Counted from the first letter of the stretch, positions 47,102-59,104 are shown. The stretch is 64,000 nt of DNA from Allodiplogaster sudhausi (GCA_945643635.1 CALZFC010000248.1:783501-847500); one strand, 5' to 3'. Notes: generated by a model from the letters alone, not told the origin. Translations and numbers: made by a program.

Positions 47102-48704
47102 TTAATATAAAAAAATAATTGTGCGAGAGCTGTGTTCCCCTGCTTTTTCTCGATGCACCTTGAACTCTGCGTCTGCAATGAGTTGCCGTGCACTCGCGGT
47201 ACCTTTCGCAACTTCGCAGACTGCCTTCGAGCGAAGTCTGAACATTGCGCGATGATCGTGGAGGGAGATGCCGGCCGCCTCTCGCGCCATCCCCGTCAGA
47301 AGGGAGTCCTCCGGCTCAAGGGAATCATTCAGGACAGCTCTGGGAGGACAAAGGAGTCCAAAACTCAAGTTTAAATTCGCGCCTTTTTGTCTAAAACGAG
47401 TGCGAGAGAGCATTAGAGAGACGCGACTAGTCAGAAAAGTTTAAATTGTTTCATGCTTGTTACAAAAACTATATTTGTGATGATGAGGGTGAGGTTTCTA
47501 TATTAATGCAGATCGTTGATCGAAAAAAAATTACTAGAGGAAGAAAGAAGCACGAAGACTTCAATCGAATTCTTTGCCTTGACATGTTATGTAACCAAGA
47601 AGCAAAGACAAGTCAAACAATAAGTATGGAGAATGGCTTGGTGCGGGCAAGGATGCGAAGAGCAGCCTCTCTTGAGAGAAGATAAGCATAGCCGTAGCAG
47701 TAGCCGGGGTAGACATCGGGCGAGTAAGCAGAACGAGGAACGAACCTCAACTATCTTCATCTTATTTAGTTATGACATCTTATTTTTATGATTATAAGCA
47801 GCAAGTGCTGTAAGAAACTTATAATAGTGTTACATAAATAAATAAACTATCAATTTTAAGCCACCGCATTCTTGCGGCATTTTGAACTGCTTCCTAACCA
47901 GGCGCTTTTGTTGCTGCGAACAACGGGAGCAGAGTGGTATGCGTGGCAATGGATGGAGGGGGAGGAGGGCAGGAAGGGGTCGCCCACGAAGGAGAGGAGA
48001 CGGTCGATATGGACTACTGTGTCCTGAAGATGAAAAGAGTGAGAGAAAGAGAGGGAGAAAGTGAGAGAGAGAATGAGCGCTCAATAATGCTAGAGAGAAC
48101 TAGGGAGAAAAGGAGAAACGAAACTGAGAGAGGTACCTGATCCACTTTCAGTATAAAATTCGCCTTGCACAAGACTGAGCCGACAGTCAAAGCTGCGACC
48201 GCCTGAAATCATTCATAACTAATGTGAGATAGTATGTAGCATTTTGATTGGTTTCAAAGTTTTAGCCTATGTGTTAGTTGAAGTCTTTATAAATGCACAA
48301 ATGTATCCAAGATGCCTTGTATAATAGATTGAGATAGTGTTCTGTGCTGTCAATGATGACGAGGTCATCAAACTCTTCGGCTTCCTTCAGCAGCTCCTCT
48401 CCACTCACTCGACCACTCTCTCCGACGATGAAGAACACGCGAGCGCGACCGCTCTGCAGTCAACGGTTTCTTTTCTTCTTTTTATTTATTTTTTTTTATA
48501 AAATTCAATTTTCCACAATATTGCTTTGTATTGGAATTCCTCGCAAATAAGTGCCCCTCATCCACACGGAGGGACTAATCAAGCAAATGATTTCGTGCCT
48601 GAATTGCTATCGACTCGGCAGATGAGGCCCATGTTTGACGGATTGCCATCCTCATCTTAATCTTTATTATTACGAATATGAAAAGGCAGAAGGAGGTGAG
48701 ATGC

Positions 48705-48747
<43 letters not shown>

Positions 48748-49375
48748 ACAAAGGTAGAGAGAGAATAGTAAGAGTGAGAGAAACAGCGTACATCTTTGCT
48801 TTGTGCTGCTGAGCTGACACAGACTGCCAGGTCATAGACCTGCGAGGATCCACAGCCGCCAGGTATTCTAACGAATTTCAGAGCAAGGACAACCGATCGA
48901 AAGGGCAGTCTGATTTGACGAGAGTCTCGCACCTGCTAAACTTTGCTTCAGAATTAGGAGGAAAAAGAAATATAGAAAAACCGCTCGAAATTACAAAAAA
49001 AATCAGTCAGGCTTTCTTTACATATGTATGTATGTATGTAAATACATATCAATACAATCTGAACAAGTCCTGTGAATGAGACTAATATTGAAAAAATTTA
49101 ACTGGAAAAATTGAATTGAGTTAATAGAAGACGTTCGAAACGACAAACCGCGAACATCATTTGGATTGCCTTTTCTTCATCTCCTCCATCTGGAAGACGT
49201 GAGTGGCAGATGAGCAGAAGAAATGACAACGCTGAGTTTCAGGTCGAATATCCATGAAGTTCGTCATATCAAAATGCATGCATTCATCCCACGAAAACTT
49301 ACCAAGCAGTAAAAAGACGACGATATGGACCGCGGCTCTTCCTGGTTTCCGAGAATGCAGCATTAAAAGCAGCAT
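47102..49375 (-). CDS. Beta-1,3-galactosyltransferase-like enzyme (GT31 family)
   Basis: Golgi type II enzyme that transfers galactose or a related sugar in beta-1,3 linkage. The ATG at 49375 begins a short anchor (MLLLMLHSRK, VHIVVFLLL). Clear exons: 49375-49303, 48839-48792 (DLAVCVSSAAQS), 48655-48599 (MRMAIRQTW, the family's RRxAIRxTW motif), 48453-48316 (VFFIVGESGR, DDLVIIDSTEHYLNLLYK), 48202-48137 (ANFILKVD, part of the metal-binding region), about 47935-47870, about 47752-47643 (VPRSAYSPDVYPGYCYGYAY, the family's YP-YC-G-GY motif) and about 47354-47102 (PEDSLLTGMAREAAG, the E-D-V-TG region) ending in TAA. The canonical DDD is not clearly intact (KVDQ at an exon end), so activity is uncertain. 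Two introns (48315 and 48598) seem to have GC donors. An exon between 49302 and 48840 is missing. Confidence 0.82.
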
Positions 49376-50394
49376 GGCTATTCCTGAGAAATCAGGAGCA
49401 TACAAATATGGAGGATTCTACCTCTTCTCTCTTCTTAACAGTAACATTACAGGACGAGTTGACGTTGTATAATTTTTCCTGCACGTGCATATACTTTTTA
49501 ATATTTGGTAAATTTTATTCATGAAATCACTGCTAGCGCCTAACAATACAATACATTAACTCTGTTGATTTCTCAAGATGACTAATGGTAAGTAAAGTCC
49601 CTTCATACATACATCTGAACAGGCAGCACGAAATGAATGCAAGTGTTACCATATGAAGAGATAAGGATGAAGCTATCACTGCGATGACGTATTTGGGTGG
49701 GGCAGTCCCTGTTCTCAAATTGTTCTATTGCTCACTTCTTCACAATCTCTTTTCGCTAGCTCTGAATCATCTTTCTTTTCAAACTTTGTAGAATTACGGA
49801 ACCATCTTTCCTTAGAGAGTGAGAGAGAGATAAAGAGAGAGAGAGACGGAGAGAGAGAAAGGGAGAGAGAGAGAGAGAAAGGTATCCTGTTCGGCTAAAT
49901 CTTCCTCATCTTCCTCCTTCAAGTGATGAATAATGCAGACATTTAGTAAAACGAAGGAAGAAAGATGGAAAAGGACAAGGCAACTTGTGGTTCGACTGGT
50001 GCATGCCGACCAATCCTCTCTGTTCAAAAATCTTCTTTGTATAATTTTGTATATCCGACTCCTTCGTGTCCCGCCACAGAAGATGCGATCTTCTAGACTC
50101 ACTTCCCATTCTTCGTAAGTGAGACTGTGCCAGTTCGCGAGAGCAAAATCATTGGTGTCACTGTTGATCTCCGGTCGATCGGCCTTCTCTTCAATGGCGC
50201 AATATAAACCGAGATGGACATATTATTCCAAGAAATATAAATTAATAATGAATTTCTAGACGAGAGCGTAGTAAAATTGGTAAAATGGATAAAAGGGTAA
50301 TCATTACGAGGGAAAGTCTATTCGACCTGAATTGTGGGCGTTATGATGATAATAGATGCAGTATGTAGGAATGCAAGCTCCTGGTTGCGGTCAA
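49376..50394. other. Intergenic region, mostly featureless
   Basis: Lies between the start of the GT31 gene and the duplicated block at 50395. It contains a GA tract (49815-49880) and unremarkable AT-rich DNA. The promoter of the GT31 gene should be here, but no element could be recognised. Confidence 0.4.
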
Positions 50395-50612
50395 GAGGAG
50401 AAAGAGCACCTTGGTTTCAAATACGATTCAGAAGGACACGAACAACGACCGGATCGCCACCCAGTGGACCAGCATCCCGGACGGTGCCGCCAAGCAGTTC
50501 AGTTCCAAGGAGATGCACCATCGAATACAACCCCTGAGGGCTCTTCTGTCACAACGAATCAAGTCATCTGCTCCCTCTCACCATCCGAATCACTCTCTGC
50601 CCCGAACAAATA
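50395..50612 (+). other. Duplicated block with a possible coding exon, unassigned
   Basis: A frame from ACCTTGGTTTCAAATACG reads VSNTIQKDTNNDRIATQW then PDGAAKQFSSKEMHHRIQPL and ends in TAA. A near copy at 55396-55610 shows in-frame stops (ATCTAGTGA), so either the frame is not under selection or the copy is dead. No neighbouring exon supports a gene model. Confidence 0.25.
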
Positions 50613-50996
50613 ATAACTTTTTTTTATTGTGATGAAACGTTAACAAGAATGAATGTCTCTCTCTGCCCTGAACAAATGCCTGTCTTGCCAATATTGGCAC
50701 CACCAATCTGACGAATCTTGTTGACAGAGTTCTCCTATGCATAAATTCCAGGCAATGGATTTTTCCTTCAGTAGACAATCCAAGAGGACAAATTCGCCGT
50801 CTAGCTCATTACTCCTAGATTTGTAAAGAAGACTTGGGAGTGTTCAAGCATGTCCAAGATTATTGCTCATTCTTTCATGATTCCCACCGCCCTCTGATCT
50901 TTAATCAATTCTTTTATTTAAATTGTTCAGAAGCTATATTTTTGCATTGCGGGAACGAGGAAATAGATTTCGTTGCTCTCTTTATTTTCCTTTTCT

Positions 50997-52514
50997 CTAA
51001 GCCGCGAGTGCTTTCTTCATGTCCTTCTGCATCGCCTTCTCCGCAGCCATCATCGACTTCGACAGCGACACCAGCGAAGACGTCGTCTGAAAGGAAAAAA
51101 AGAAGTAAGGGAGAATGTTATTTTCATGTGAAACTGACACGGAATTATTGTTTTAGGAGAGGAAAAACCATACGTTCTTGAGGTAATCGCTGATTCCCTG
51201 GACGACCCGCTTCTCAGTCTCGGCCAGAGCGTTTTCGGCATTCTTTTATTTAAATTAATGAGCAACTAATCAATTTGAATGTTTCATTTGCGGATAAATC
51301 TCTAGAAAAGTACAGAATTGATAATGATTATTTGCACATCCTAACATCCTTGGCCTGCTTGAGCTCCTCACCGTCCTCCTTTCCCTTGATACGCGCCGCT
51401 GCTTGGCCCGCCTCTTTGCGTGCCTTCTCCAGCTCTTTCATCTGGTTCTTCATGTCCACGCGAGACTCCTGCAGTTATGATTTATCGATCTATCGATTAA
51501 TGAATTTTCTGAGAGAATCACAGGAGAGCGATCTTTTATATTTCTGTCTTTGGAGAGCTCGACCTTGAGCTGCTTGAGTGGCTCGATGATCTCGGCAACG
51601 AATTTCTTCGCGTACTTGCGACGGACGCTGGCCGCCTCAGCGTAGCTCTCTTCGAATTAAGAAAGCTCTTATACCAAGGAAAACATGCATTTCCAGGCAT
51701 AAAACTGTTCCCGTTCTATTTTGGCGGCCTTTTTTCTTCTTCTTTTTATGCTGACTCTGAACAGTGGAGCAGTGCTGGATGGCCTCGTCTTTCTCCATCC
51801 TCTTCCCATACTTCTCCATCGCATCCGACAGCTTCGAGTACGCGAGCGCTCTGCCAGAGCCGCAATTCTGCAACGAAGGAAAACGATACTCAAAAATATT
51901 CGTTCTTTGATGTGGAAAACCCCCCAATGTCTTCTTTTCCGCAGCAAGGAATTAAAAGTACCTTTTCGATGGACTCCGCAGCACTCAGGAGATTCTGAAC
52001 GAGATTCAAAACCTGAAACCATTTCAGTGTTCTTTCCATGAGGGGAGGGAGGAAGAAGTAGAGAGAAACGAGATATGGAGAAGAGACAGCAGAGAAAGAG
52101 AGAAGATGTTGCCTCGCCTGCTCAACACGAGCCGTGCTTTCGGCCGTCTCGGCAGAAGTCGCCGCTTTCTTCGCGAGCAGCACGCCAATCTTACCCATTC
52201 TGCTGTCGAGGGTCTGCAATTTCTTCTTGAATTTATTAAGTCTTATCTTATATATTTACTCATTAATCAATTATTATATTTTTATTTATTCTTTCACAAA
52301 CTACAGGAGACATTAAATGTCGATGAAATCAACAACAATAGCAATAGCGAGTTAGTAGAACCGACGGAAGGTAAGAAGTTGTGGAGAGGCAACCACTCGT
52401 GAGTAGGAAAGAAGTGAAACTGACCCTCACTCCTGCGAAATCGCTCCCTATCACTTCATCGTGCACTAAGAGTACGATGCTTTCGAAAGTGCGATAAAGG
52501 GTTGAAACGTGCAT
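50997..52514 (-). CDS. BAR-like coiled-coil protein, resembles FAM92/CIBAR
   Basis: Predicted membrane-curving dimer of the BAR superfamily. Eight minus-strand exons fit in phase: 52514-52431, 52213-52118, 52012-51962, 51867-51756, 51649-51564, 51468-51346, 51242-51174 and 51086-50997, giving 236 residues from ATG to TAG. The chain is nearly all amphipathic helix with heptad-like spacing: SKLSDAMEKYGKRMEKDEA, then YAKKFVAEIIEPLKQLK (matching the VxEPLK signature seen in FAM92 and related BAR proteins), then MKELEKARKEAGQAAARIKG, and a terminal KSMMAAEKAMQKDMKKA. It is a little shorter than FAM92. Exon 2 may end with a GC donor at 52117 or a weak GT at 52127. Exons 4-8 are duplicated at 55975-56835. 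The BAR call is inference from helix pattern and a few motifs. Confidence 0.62.
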
Positions 52515-53292
52515 TCGTTGGACGGATCAATACCATCGTTACCACGATATCGTAAACAATGAGTTCTGCTGAACTTAAGTTTGCAAGACTACTGACAGGA
52601 ATATGGAATGAGGTTATATTTCATATCCTGGTTAATCACAAAGTCAAGAGAGGCGACAAATTGCTGATTGTTCCTTCACCTGGCTCTTGCGCTCTTATTA
52701 TTATCATTGTATCTACCACTGTGGAGAAGGATAGAAAAACAATTCTGTAGTTTTAGCCAGGGGCAAGAAAAGGAGAAGGATTTTCGGTGAAATGCGATCC
52801 AAAAATTCAGAATGGGGTAGTAGCAGACTTTTAATCTCAAAAACTATGCTGTTAGTTAAGATGTAAAGCAAAACTCAGAGCGTTATAATAAAATGCTTTC
52901 AGATCAATCTCATTCCATTTTCTGGCATAGTGGCAAGCAGAAAGCAGTGAATTCGGAATCGCAGATGGACACGTGTTGCTTCTGCCTCACAACTGATTCG
53001 TCTTCTTTCATAATGCTCAGTGACAATCCTTGTTCCCAGAAGAATCGCCGTGTCCAGCTTCGTTTCGTCAGAAATCATAAAGATATGTAGCTTTTCAATA
53101 ATGAAAAAATTCTTGCCTCCCACGTTTATCATTCAAGAAGAAGCCGACCAATACAGCATGAATAAAAGAGAATTTTGCCAGCCAATCCTTAGCGATCGTT
53201 CCTGCAGACATAGCCCAAGTGAGTTTTAAATTATTGTATGTCATATTGAACAATATATTATTTGAAATAAAATATGTTTAAAGTTTCAATTG
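52515..53292. other. Divergent intergenic region between the BAR-like and secreted genes
   Basis: Must hold both promoters. The part at about 53018-53245 is repeated at 56879-57110 with few changes. A frame reading EEADQYSMNKREFCQPIL is kept in both copies but lacks a start and splice support, so it is not called as a gene. Confidence 0.45.
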
Positions 53293-54990
53293 ATGGTTCG
53301 CTTCTCGCCTCTCCTGCTGCCGGTGCTTGTTCAGCTGCAACTGTCCCTAACCTTCTCCTCGCTCGTCCCCTTGGGCTATAGCTCGCTCGGCGCGCACAAT
53401 CTCACGCTTGCCGGCCGCAGCTTCGAAAACGTCGCGTACGTGACTTCCAGGAGCGGCTGGCTGCAGCCGACATCGCAGTGTCCTCAGGGATTCGTCCCGG
53501 TGCGGCCGAGTCACTTTTAGACCATCCTTTATTTAAAGTAAATATTAACTAAAGCTTTATTGACTAATCTAAAAGCAAAATAAAGCAAGTGGTCACTTCA
53601 GGCCATCTTGAGTGGCGTGGAGTTGCATAAGTTTCGACGTAACTTTCCCTACTCTTTGGTCCTTTCCTGCCACGTTGGAGCGAGAAGAGTGCCTTCAGGC
53701 GAATTTCATTGGTTCTTCAAAGAGAAAGACATCGGACAGGTTGACGATGGTTTCCAATCAAAAGAATAATTAGAGTTACGTAGGGAGAAATACAACAGGA
53801 CCATGATTATAATTCTTCCAAGATTAGCTAGCTAATCTAGGGGTATGACAAATGGGGGCGGTCATGAATGCCAGGAAAAGCAGTGAAATTAACTGTTCTA
53901 ATTGCGCGTACTGCCAGTCCTCAAGATGGAAGGTGCCAGGTGGAGGGATCACTCTGGGGCTGGGATCCTACTCTGGACGCGGCGCTCTCTTCGGCACGGC
54001 TCGTGGCCGGTGGGCGAACGCAGTGGGGACTCGCGAGCGAGTCTCACGATTTCAACTCCAGGCTCTGTTGCATGACGCATCCTGACTTTGCCGCCTTCGA
54101 CCCCACGTTCCCCTCCGGATTTACCTCTCTTGGCTCGCACATACTTAAGATTGGAAACACAATCTTCAATGGAGTCGACTACTCAGTTTCCAACGACATG
54201 AATTTGGCTGCCACCACCCAGTGCCCAGAGGGACATGTACAAGTAAAGTTCACGCTCAAATTTTATAAATACGCTTACTTTCATTCTTAAAGTTACTTGT
54301 AATACTGATAGCGAAAAATTATACAATCTAAGCAAAGAAGTAAACAAGTAAAAAATATACAAAATAAAAGTTTCAGGCGATCATAAAAGACGAGGATCTG
54401 CACACCTTTCGTCGTGGCTTCGATATTTCCTTCAAGACGGAGTGTCACGTCGCAGCGAGGAGGCTGAATGGAGACAACTTTCATTTCTTCTTCAACGGCA
54501 GCGATATCGGCGAGGCGGTCAGTCCAGTGAGAAAAGAATAATGGTGGATTAGAATCAATGAAAAGAGGGATTTGTATCTCTCATTTATCGTTCGATTTAA
54601 TTTCGAGCCTTCTAATTGGGATAGGGAAAAAGGAAAACGGAACAATGGCAGTTGTCAACCTCTCTCTTTCTTTCCAGTAATTGACAACTAAATAAAAGCT
54701 AGTGTTGAATCCACATTACTAAAACTAAAAACTTTAAAAAATAAATTATTTTAAAATTAATATGATAAAACTACCAGGTTGGCTCTGAAAAGTGGCGCCA
54801 CGCTCAGCCGCTATCGCCATCGGCGGACGCGGCGGAGTCGGCGGTGGTTCTCCGCGTCGGAGGCACGCACGAATGGGGCTACGCCAGCGTGAAGCCGGAC
54901 ACGCGAGCTGCTCTCTGCTGCATGAGCCATCCCGGCTTCAAGGATTTCGACCTCAAGCAGAACATGCCGAAATCCAATGATCTTCTCTAA
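53293..54990 (+). CDS. Secreted protein of two tandem modules ending CCM-HP, unknown family
   Basis: Five exons fit in phase 0: 53293-53499, 53602-53739, 53940-54236, 54377-54517 and 54778-54990, giving 331 residues. The N-terminus (MVRFSPLLLPVLVQLQLSL) is a signal peptide. The mature chain is an internal duplication. Module 1: SLVPLGYSSLGAHNLTLAG, CPQGF, AILSGVELHKFRR, VEGSLWGW and LCCMTHPDFAAFDP. Module 2: TFPSGFTSLGSHILKIGN, CPEGH, AIIKDEDLHTFRR, VGSEKWRH and LCCMSHPGFKDFD. Intron positions repeat with the modules, so the gene grew by exon duplication. Cysteines recur at matching places, suggesting disulfides. I know no named family with this pattern; an extracellular matrix, cuticle or lectin-like role is only a guess. 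Confidence 0.75.
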
Positions 54991-55359
54991 CAAAGCTGAT
55001 TCATTTTAATCGGGAATTGGGTCGTGCTGTCGATAAACAGTCATTGTTGTGAATGGAGACGAAGCGAAAAACATGGAACTTTAAAAAGGCGAAATCTCAA
55101 AATTTTCGCTATTAGGATGATTCTTTGAATGTGTCCGGATTGTGCTTATGCATCATAACTACGATTATTAACGAGCAGGCATTTCGTGTTAGGAGTTAGC
55201 GAATTCCAAGTTCATTTAAAAGAAACATTTGTTACTTTGCATTGTGCCTGTTCCTCGTGTTGACAGCGTTTAGAAATGAATAGTGCGTTTATTTTTTTAT
55301 AAACATAGGTTAGCCATATGGCATATGATCAGCCACAACGGGCAGATCAAACAGTCGTA
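54991..55359. other. Intergenic, nothing recognised
   Basis: AT-rich DNA downstream of the secreted gene; presumably its 3' untranslated region. Confidence 0.4.
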
Positions 55360-55418
55360 GTTGAAACCAAGGTGCTCTTCTCCTGGCTCGGCCAAGAGAA
55401 GAGCACCTTGGTTTCAAC
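55360..55418. repeat. Perfect 23-bp hairpin at a duplication breakpoint
   Basis: The left arm at 55360-55382 (GTTGAAACCAAGGTGCTCTT then CTC) and its exact complement at 55396-55418 enclose a 13-base loop. The right arm belongs to the sequence duplicated from about 50395, so the hairpin arose at or after the duplication. Confidence 0.85.
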
Positions 55419-57115
55419 AACTATTCAGAAGAACGACCGGATCGCCATCTAGTGAACCAGCATCCCGGACGGTGCCGCCAAGCAGTTCAGTTCCAAGGAG
55501 ATGCACCATCGAATACAACCCCTGAGGGGCCTCTTCTATCACAATGTATTAAGTCGTCTGCTCTCTCTCACCATCCGAATGACTCTCTGCCCCAAACAAA
55601 TAATAACTTTTTTTTTATTGTGATGAAACGTTAACAAGAATGATTGTATGTGCTGCCTGTCTTGCCCATATTGGGCCAACAAATCTGACGAATCTTGTTG
55701 ACTGAGTTCTCCTATTCATAAATTCCAGATAATGGATTTTTCCTTCAGCAGGCACTCCTAGATTTGTAAAGAAGACTTGGGATTAAACATGTCACCCTTT
55801 TTTATGCGCGCTGAACCAATTTCTCTTCATAAGTTATTGCTCATTCTTTTATTATTCCCCCCCCCCTCTGACTTCTCATCAATTATTTAATTTAAATTGT
55901 TCAGAAGTAATATTTTTGCATTGTAGGAACGAGGTACAAGATTTCGTCGCTCTCTTTACTTTCCTTTTCTCTAAGCCGCGAGTGCTTCCTTCATGTCCTT
56001 CTGCATCGCCTTCTCCGCGGCCATCATCGACTTCGACAGCGACACCACAGAAGACGTCGTCTGAAAAAAAATAGTAAGGGAGGATGATATTTTCATGTAA
56101 AACTGACGCGGAATTATTGTTTTAAGAGAAAAAAAACGTATGTTCTTGAGGTAATCGCTGATTCCCTGGACGACCCGCTTCTCAGTCTCGGCCAGAGCGT
56201 TTTCGGCATTCTTTTATTTAAATTAATGAGCAACTAATCAATTTGAATGTTTCATTTGCGGATAAATCTCTAGAAAAGTACAGAATTGATAATGATTATT
56301 TGCACATTCTAACATCCTTGGCCTGCTTGAGTTCCTCATCATCCTCCTTTCCCTTGATACGCGCCGCTGCTTGGCCCGCCTCCTTGCGTGCCTTCTCCAG
56401 CTCTTTGATCTGGTTCTTCATGTCCACGCCAGACTCCTGCAGTTATGATTTATCGATCTATCGATTAATGAATTTGCTGAGAGAATCACAGGAGAACGAT
56501 CTTTTATATTTCTGTCTTTGGAGAGCTCGACCTTGAGCTGCTTGAGTGGCTCGATGATCTCGGCAACGAATTTCTTCGCGTACTTGCGACGGACGCTGGC
56601 CGCCTCAGCGTAGCTCTCTTCGAATTAAGAATGTTCTTATACCAAGGAAAACATGCATTTCCAGGCATAAAACTGTTCCCGTTCTATTTTGGCGGCCTTT
56701 TTTCTTCTTCTTTTTATGCTGACTCTGAACAGTGGAGCAGTGCTTTATGGCCTCGTCCTTCTCCATCCTCTTCCCATACTTCTCCATCGCATCCGACAGC
56801 TTCGAGTACGCGAGCGCTCTGCCCGAGCCGCAATTCTGCAACGAAGGAATACGATACTCAAAAAATGGTCACTCTTTGATCAGTGACAATCCTTTTTTCC
56901 ATTAGAATCGCCGTTTCCAGCTTCGTTTCATCAGAAATCATAAAGCTGTGCAGCTGTTCCATAATAAAAAAAATCTTAGCTCCCACGTTTATCATTCAAG
57001 AAGAAGCCGACCAATACAGCATGAATAAAAGAGAATTTTGCCAGCCAATCCTTAGCGATCGTTCCTGCAGACATAGCCCAAGTGAGTTTTAAATTATTGT
57101 ATGTCATATTGAACA
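55390..57115. repeat. Segmental duplicate of 50395-51905 joined to 53018-53245
   Basis: Bases 55390-56865 are a close copy of about 50395-51905. From 56879 the copy continues with sequence matching 53018-53245. The 1.1 kb between (51906-53017, with exons 1-3 of the BAR-like gene) is absent from the copy. Confidence 0.9.
55975..56835 (-). pseudogene. 5'-truncated copy of the BAR-like gene
   Basis: Exons equivalent to 4-8 of the gene at 50997-52514 are present in order with intact frames and splice sites; the first falls at 56835-56724 and the last ends in TAG at about 55975. Changes are few (for example AIQ to AIK, SRVD to SGVD, KKALAA to KEALAA). Exons 1-3 and any promoter are missing, so it is called a pseudogene, though the intact frames suggest a recent event or use of a new start. 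Confidence 0.75.
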
Positions 57116-57197
57116 ATATACCAGTGTAGTCGCACCAGTGTAGCTCTTAATTAAGCGATGAAGCGACTAATAAAATAATTCTTCCATTAAAACAAAC

Positions 57198-57484
57198 CTT
57201 GTGGTAGAGATGATCCTGCCAGGAAAGCATCTGTCCTCCTCGCTTTGTCGCAATGAATCTTGCTGGCGACGATGAAGCTCCGAGGGAAGGAGTGCGAGTC
57301 GGAGAAGAAGACGGAGACGATGAAGAAAGGAGACGTGAGGACTTGGTTCCTCTGGCCCTTAAGAGGGCCGTTGGGTTCTGGGAGCTCTGCGGAGTTGACA
57401 TGAGAATGTCACTGCTAGCAGTTGAATGAAACTTGGAGAGCTGATCCAAGAGGGTGGAGACGATGGGCGAGAGAGAGAGGGTTA
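57198..57484 (-). CDS. Possible Ser-rich exon, unassigned
   Basis: A minus-strand frame reads SPIVSTLLDQLSKFHSTASS, then RARGTKSSRLL, a Ser/Pro-rich stretch and GGQMLSWQDHLYHK, ending at a good GT donor (GTTTGT at 57197). Mixed composition and the donor suggest a true exon, but no partner exon could be found downstream toward 57120 or upstream. Function unknown. Confidence 0.35.
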
Positions 57485-57834
57485 GAAAAGCAGAAGTTTA
57501 CAGCTTTTCTTGCAACCCTCTCGATATACCATGCTCTAATTTTGCTTTGCATTTCTTTATGTCTCTAAGTAATTATGTTTCTTACTGAATATCACTGCGC
57601 AACAGTTTCACAGTTAATTTTGCTCATCGACCTCATCGACCTGCTCACCCATGTCCTCTTGCCAGAAGCACTCCATCACTTCTCTACACTCTCTTCAAGT
57701 TCTACTGCATTCTCGTTGTGACATCTTGTCATGAGCACAACAGCTTCACACTTTATTATGTACATCGATATGGTCACCCAAGTCCTCTTGCAAGAAGTTA
57801 GGCAATTATCCAAACTCTCCTTACGATTTTAATA

Positions 57835-57980
57835 AATGATTCGAAGAAAAATCATTCGAAGAAAAATCATTCGAAGAATATTCATTCGAAGAAAAATCAT
57901 TCGAAGAAAAATCATTTGAAGAAAAATCATTTCAATATTTGAAGAAAAATCATTTGAAGAAAAATCATTTGAAGAAAGAT
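57835..57980. repeat. 15-bp minisatellite
   Basis: About nine copies of ATCATTCGAAGAAAA, with C-to-T variants in the later ones. It ends just before the CCM-HP-like exon fragment at 58001. Confidence 0.9.
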
Positions 57981-58000
57981 CAGGACACCCTATCGGTTGC

Positions 58001-58252
58001 ATGACGCATCCGACATTCGACGGCTTTGATCCGCTGGCAACGAGCCAAGCACCGGAGCATACAAAAGTTACTAGCGATGAGGAACACAAGCTTCTCTCGC
58101 AGCTCTCTACTCCTGCAATCGGCCATGCAAAACCCACTTCCGATCAGTTCATTACTGAATCGCCGGTTGCCCGCCGTATGCCAGAGTCCCAATCTATCGC
58201 TGAAATGTGGAAGACCTTCTTCGATGCGTTGGACGCGAGAGGAGACGAATAG
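58001..58252 (+). pseudogene. Paralogous C-terminal fragment of the two-module secreted gene
   Basis: The frame reads (G)CMTHPTFDGFDPLATSQ and runs to TAG at 58250-58252 with MWKTFFDALDARGDE near the end. The CMTHP-FD-F stretch matches the end of both modules in the gene at 53293-54990 at protein and DNA level. The rest is unrelated to it. Signal peptide and module body are absent, and the sequence upstream is a minisatellite. It is probably the remnant of the second copy of that gene; it could be the last exon of a divergent gene. Confidence 0.5.
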
Positions 58253-58552
58253 GGAAACAAAGAAACATCGGAACATAAAGAGCCGCTTATGGTGGACCAG
58301 GCAACTCAGATGGAAGAAATCAAACAGCACGACCAGCACCCTAATTTCATAGTGTTCTACAAGTGAAGAGGCGAAACGCTCTCATTGATACGATTGAAGG
58401 AATCATTCAAATCAGCAGTATCTTTCATTCGAACCTTTCGTTTGTCCGTGTATCATTGAGAATTATAAACTCATACTGCAGAGAAATTCCTGTTGGCAAT
58501 TAAGCATCGTATACTATCACTTGAGATGATAAAGAAATCAAAAGTTCTTCCT

Positions 58553-58595
<43 letters not shown>

Positions 58596-59104
58596 ATAAA
58601 GAGATAAAGCAGACGGTAAGAGAAATGAAGTGAGACGATTGTCTAGCAAGAAATTTGAATCTAGCTTCTAACACAATTAGTTCGGTGATTTTTAAATGTA
58701 ATTAATATCATCAGAAAGCAAATATTCCTGTTGCAGTGTATAATTTAGTGCGTTGTGTTCACTACCGTATACCTTATTATATTACACTCTGAGTAATCGA
58801 ACACAGCAGAAAAGCTGCTCCGCGTTGTTTCGTCAAGTTGCGTGCTCATTTCACATCATTTTCTGCTTGTTACTCGTTTGCTTTTGTCATGGCTGTTTCG
58901 TCGGCACTATTAGAACTCGATTCTCTCCGAATACTGCCATCTCATGTTTCTGGACGTTACTTCAACTCTTCATAACTAAGTCGTGCCATGTGCTTTCCGC
59001 GTAAAAGGTCTAAAATCGCGTTTCGTTGCGTCTTTCTGTTGGGGAAGGGGTCTGTTTAGAAGGCCTTCACTTTTAGATCTTCTCATTCGTGCTGTGTCTG
59101 CAGC
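58253..59104. other. Intergenic region upstream of alanyl-tRNA synthetase
   Basis: About 850 bases, AT-rich, with a (GA)n tract at 58556-58597. It should contain the synthetase promoter. No specific element was recognised. Confidence 0.45.

Noticed and set aside
47132..47374. A plus-strand cysteine-containing secreted protein
   Set aside because: The minus strand here carries the conserved GT31 C-terminal PEDSLLTGMAREAAG region, so the plus frame is a shadow.
57835..57980. A CRISPR-like array
   Set aside because: The units are contiguous 15-mers without spacers, and the genome is animal.
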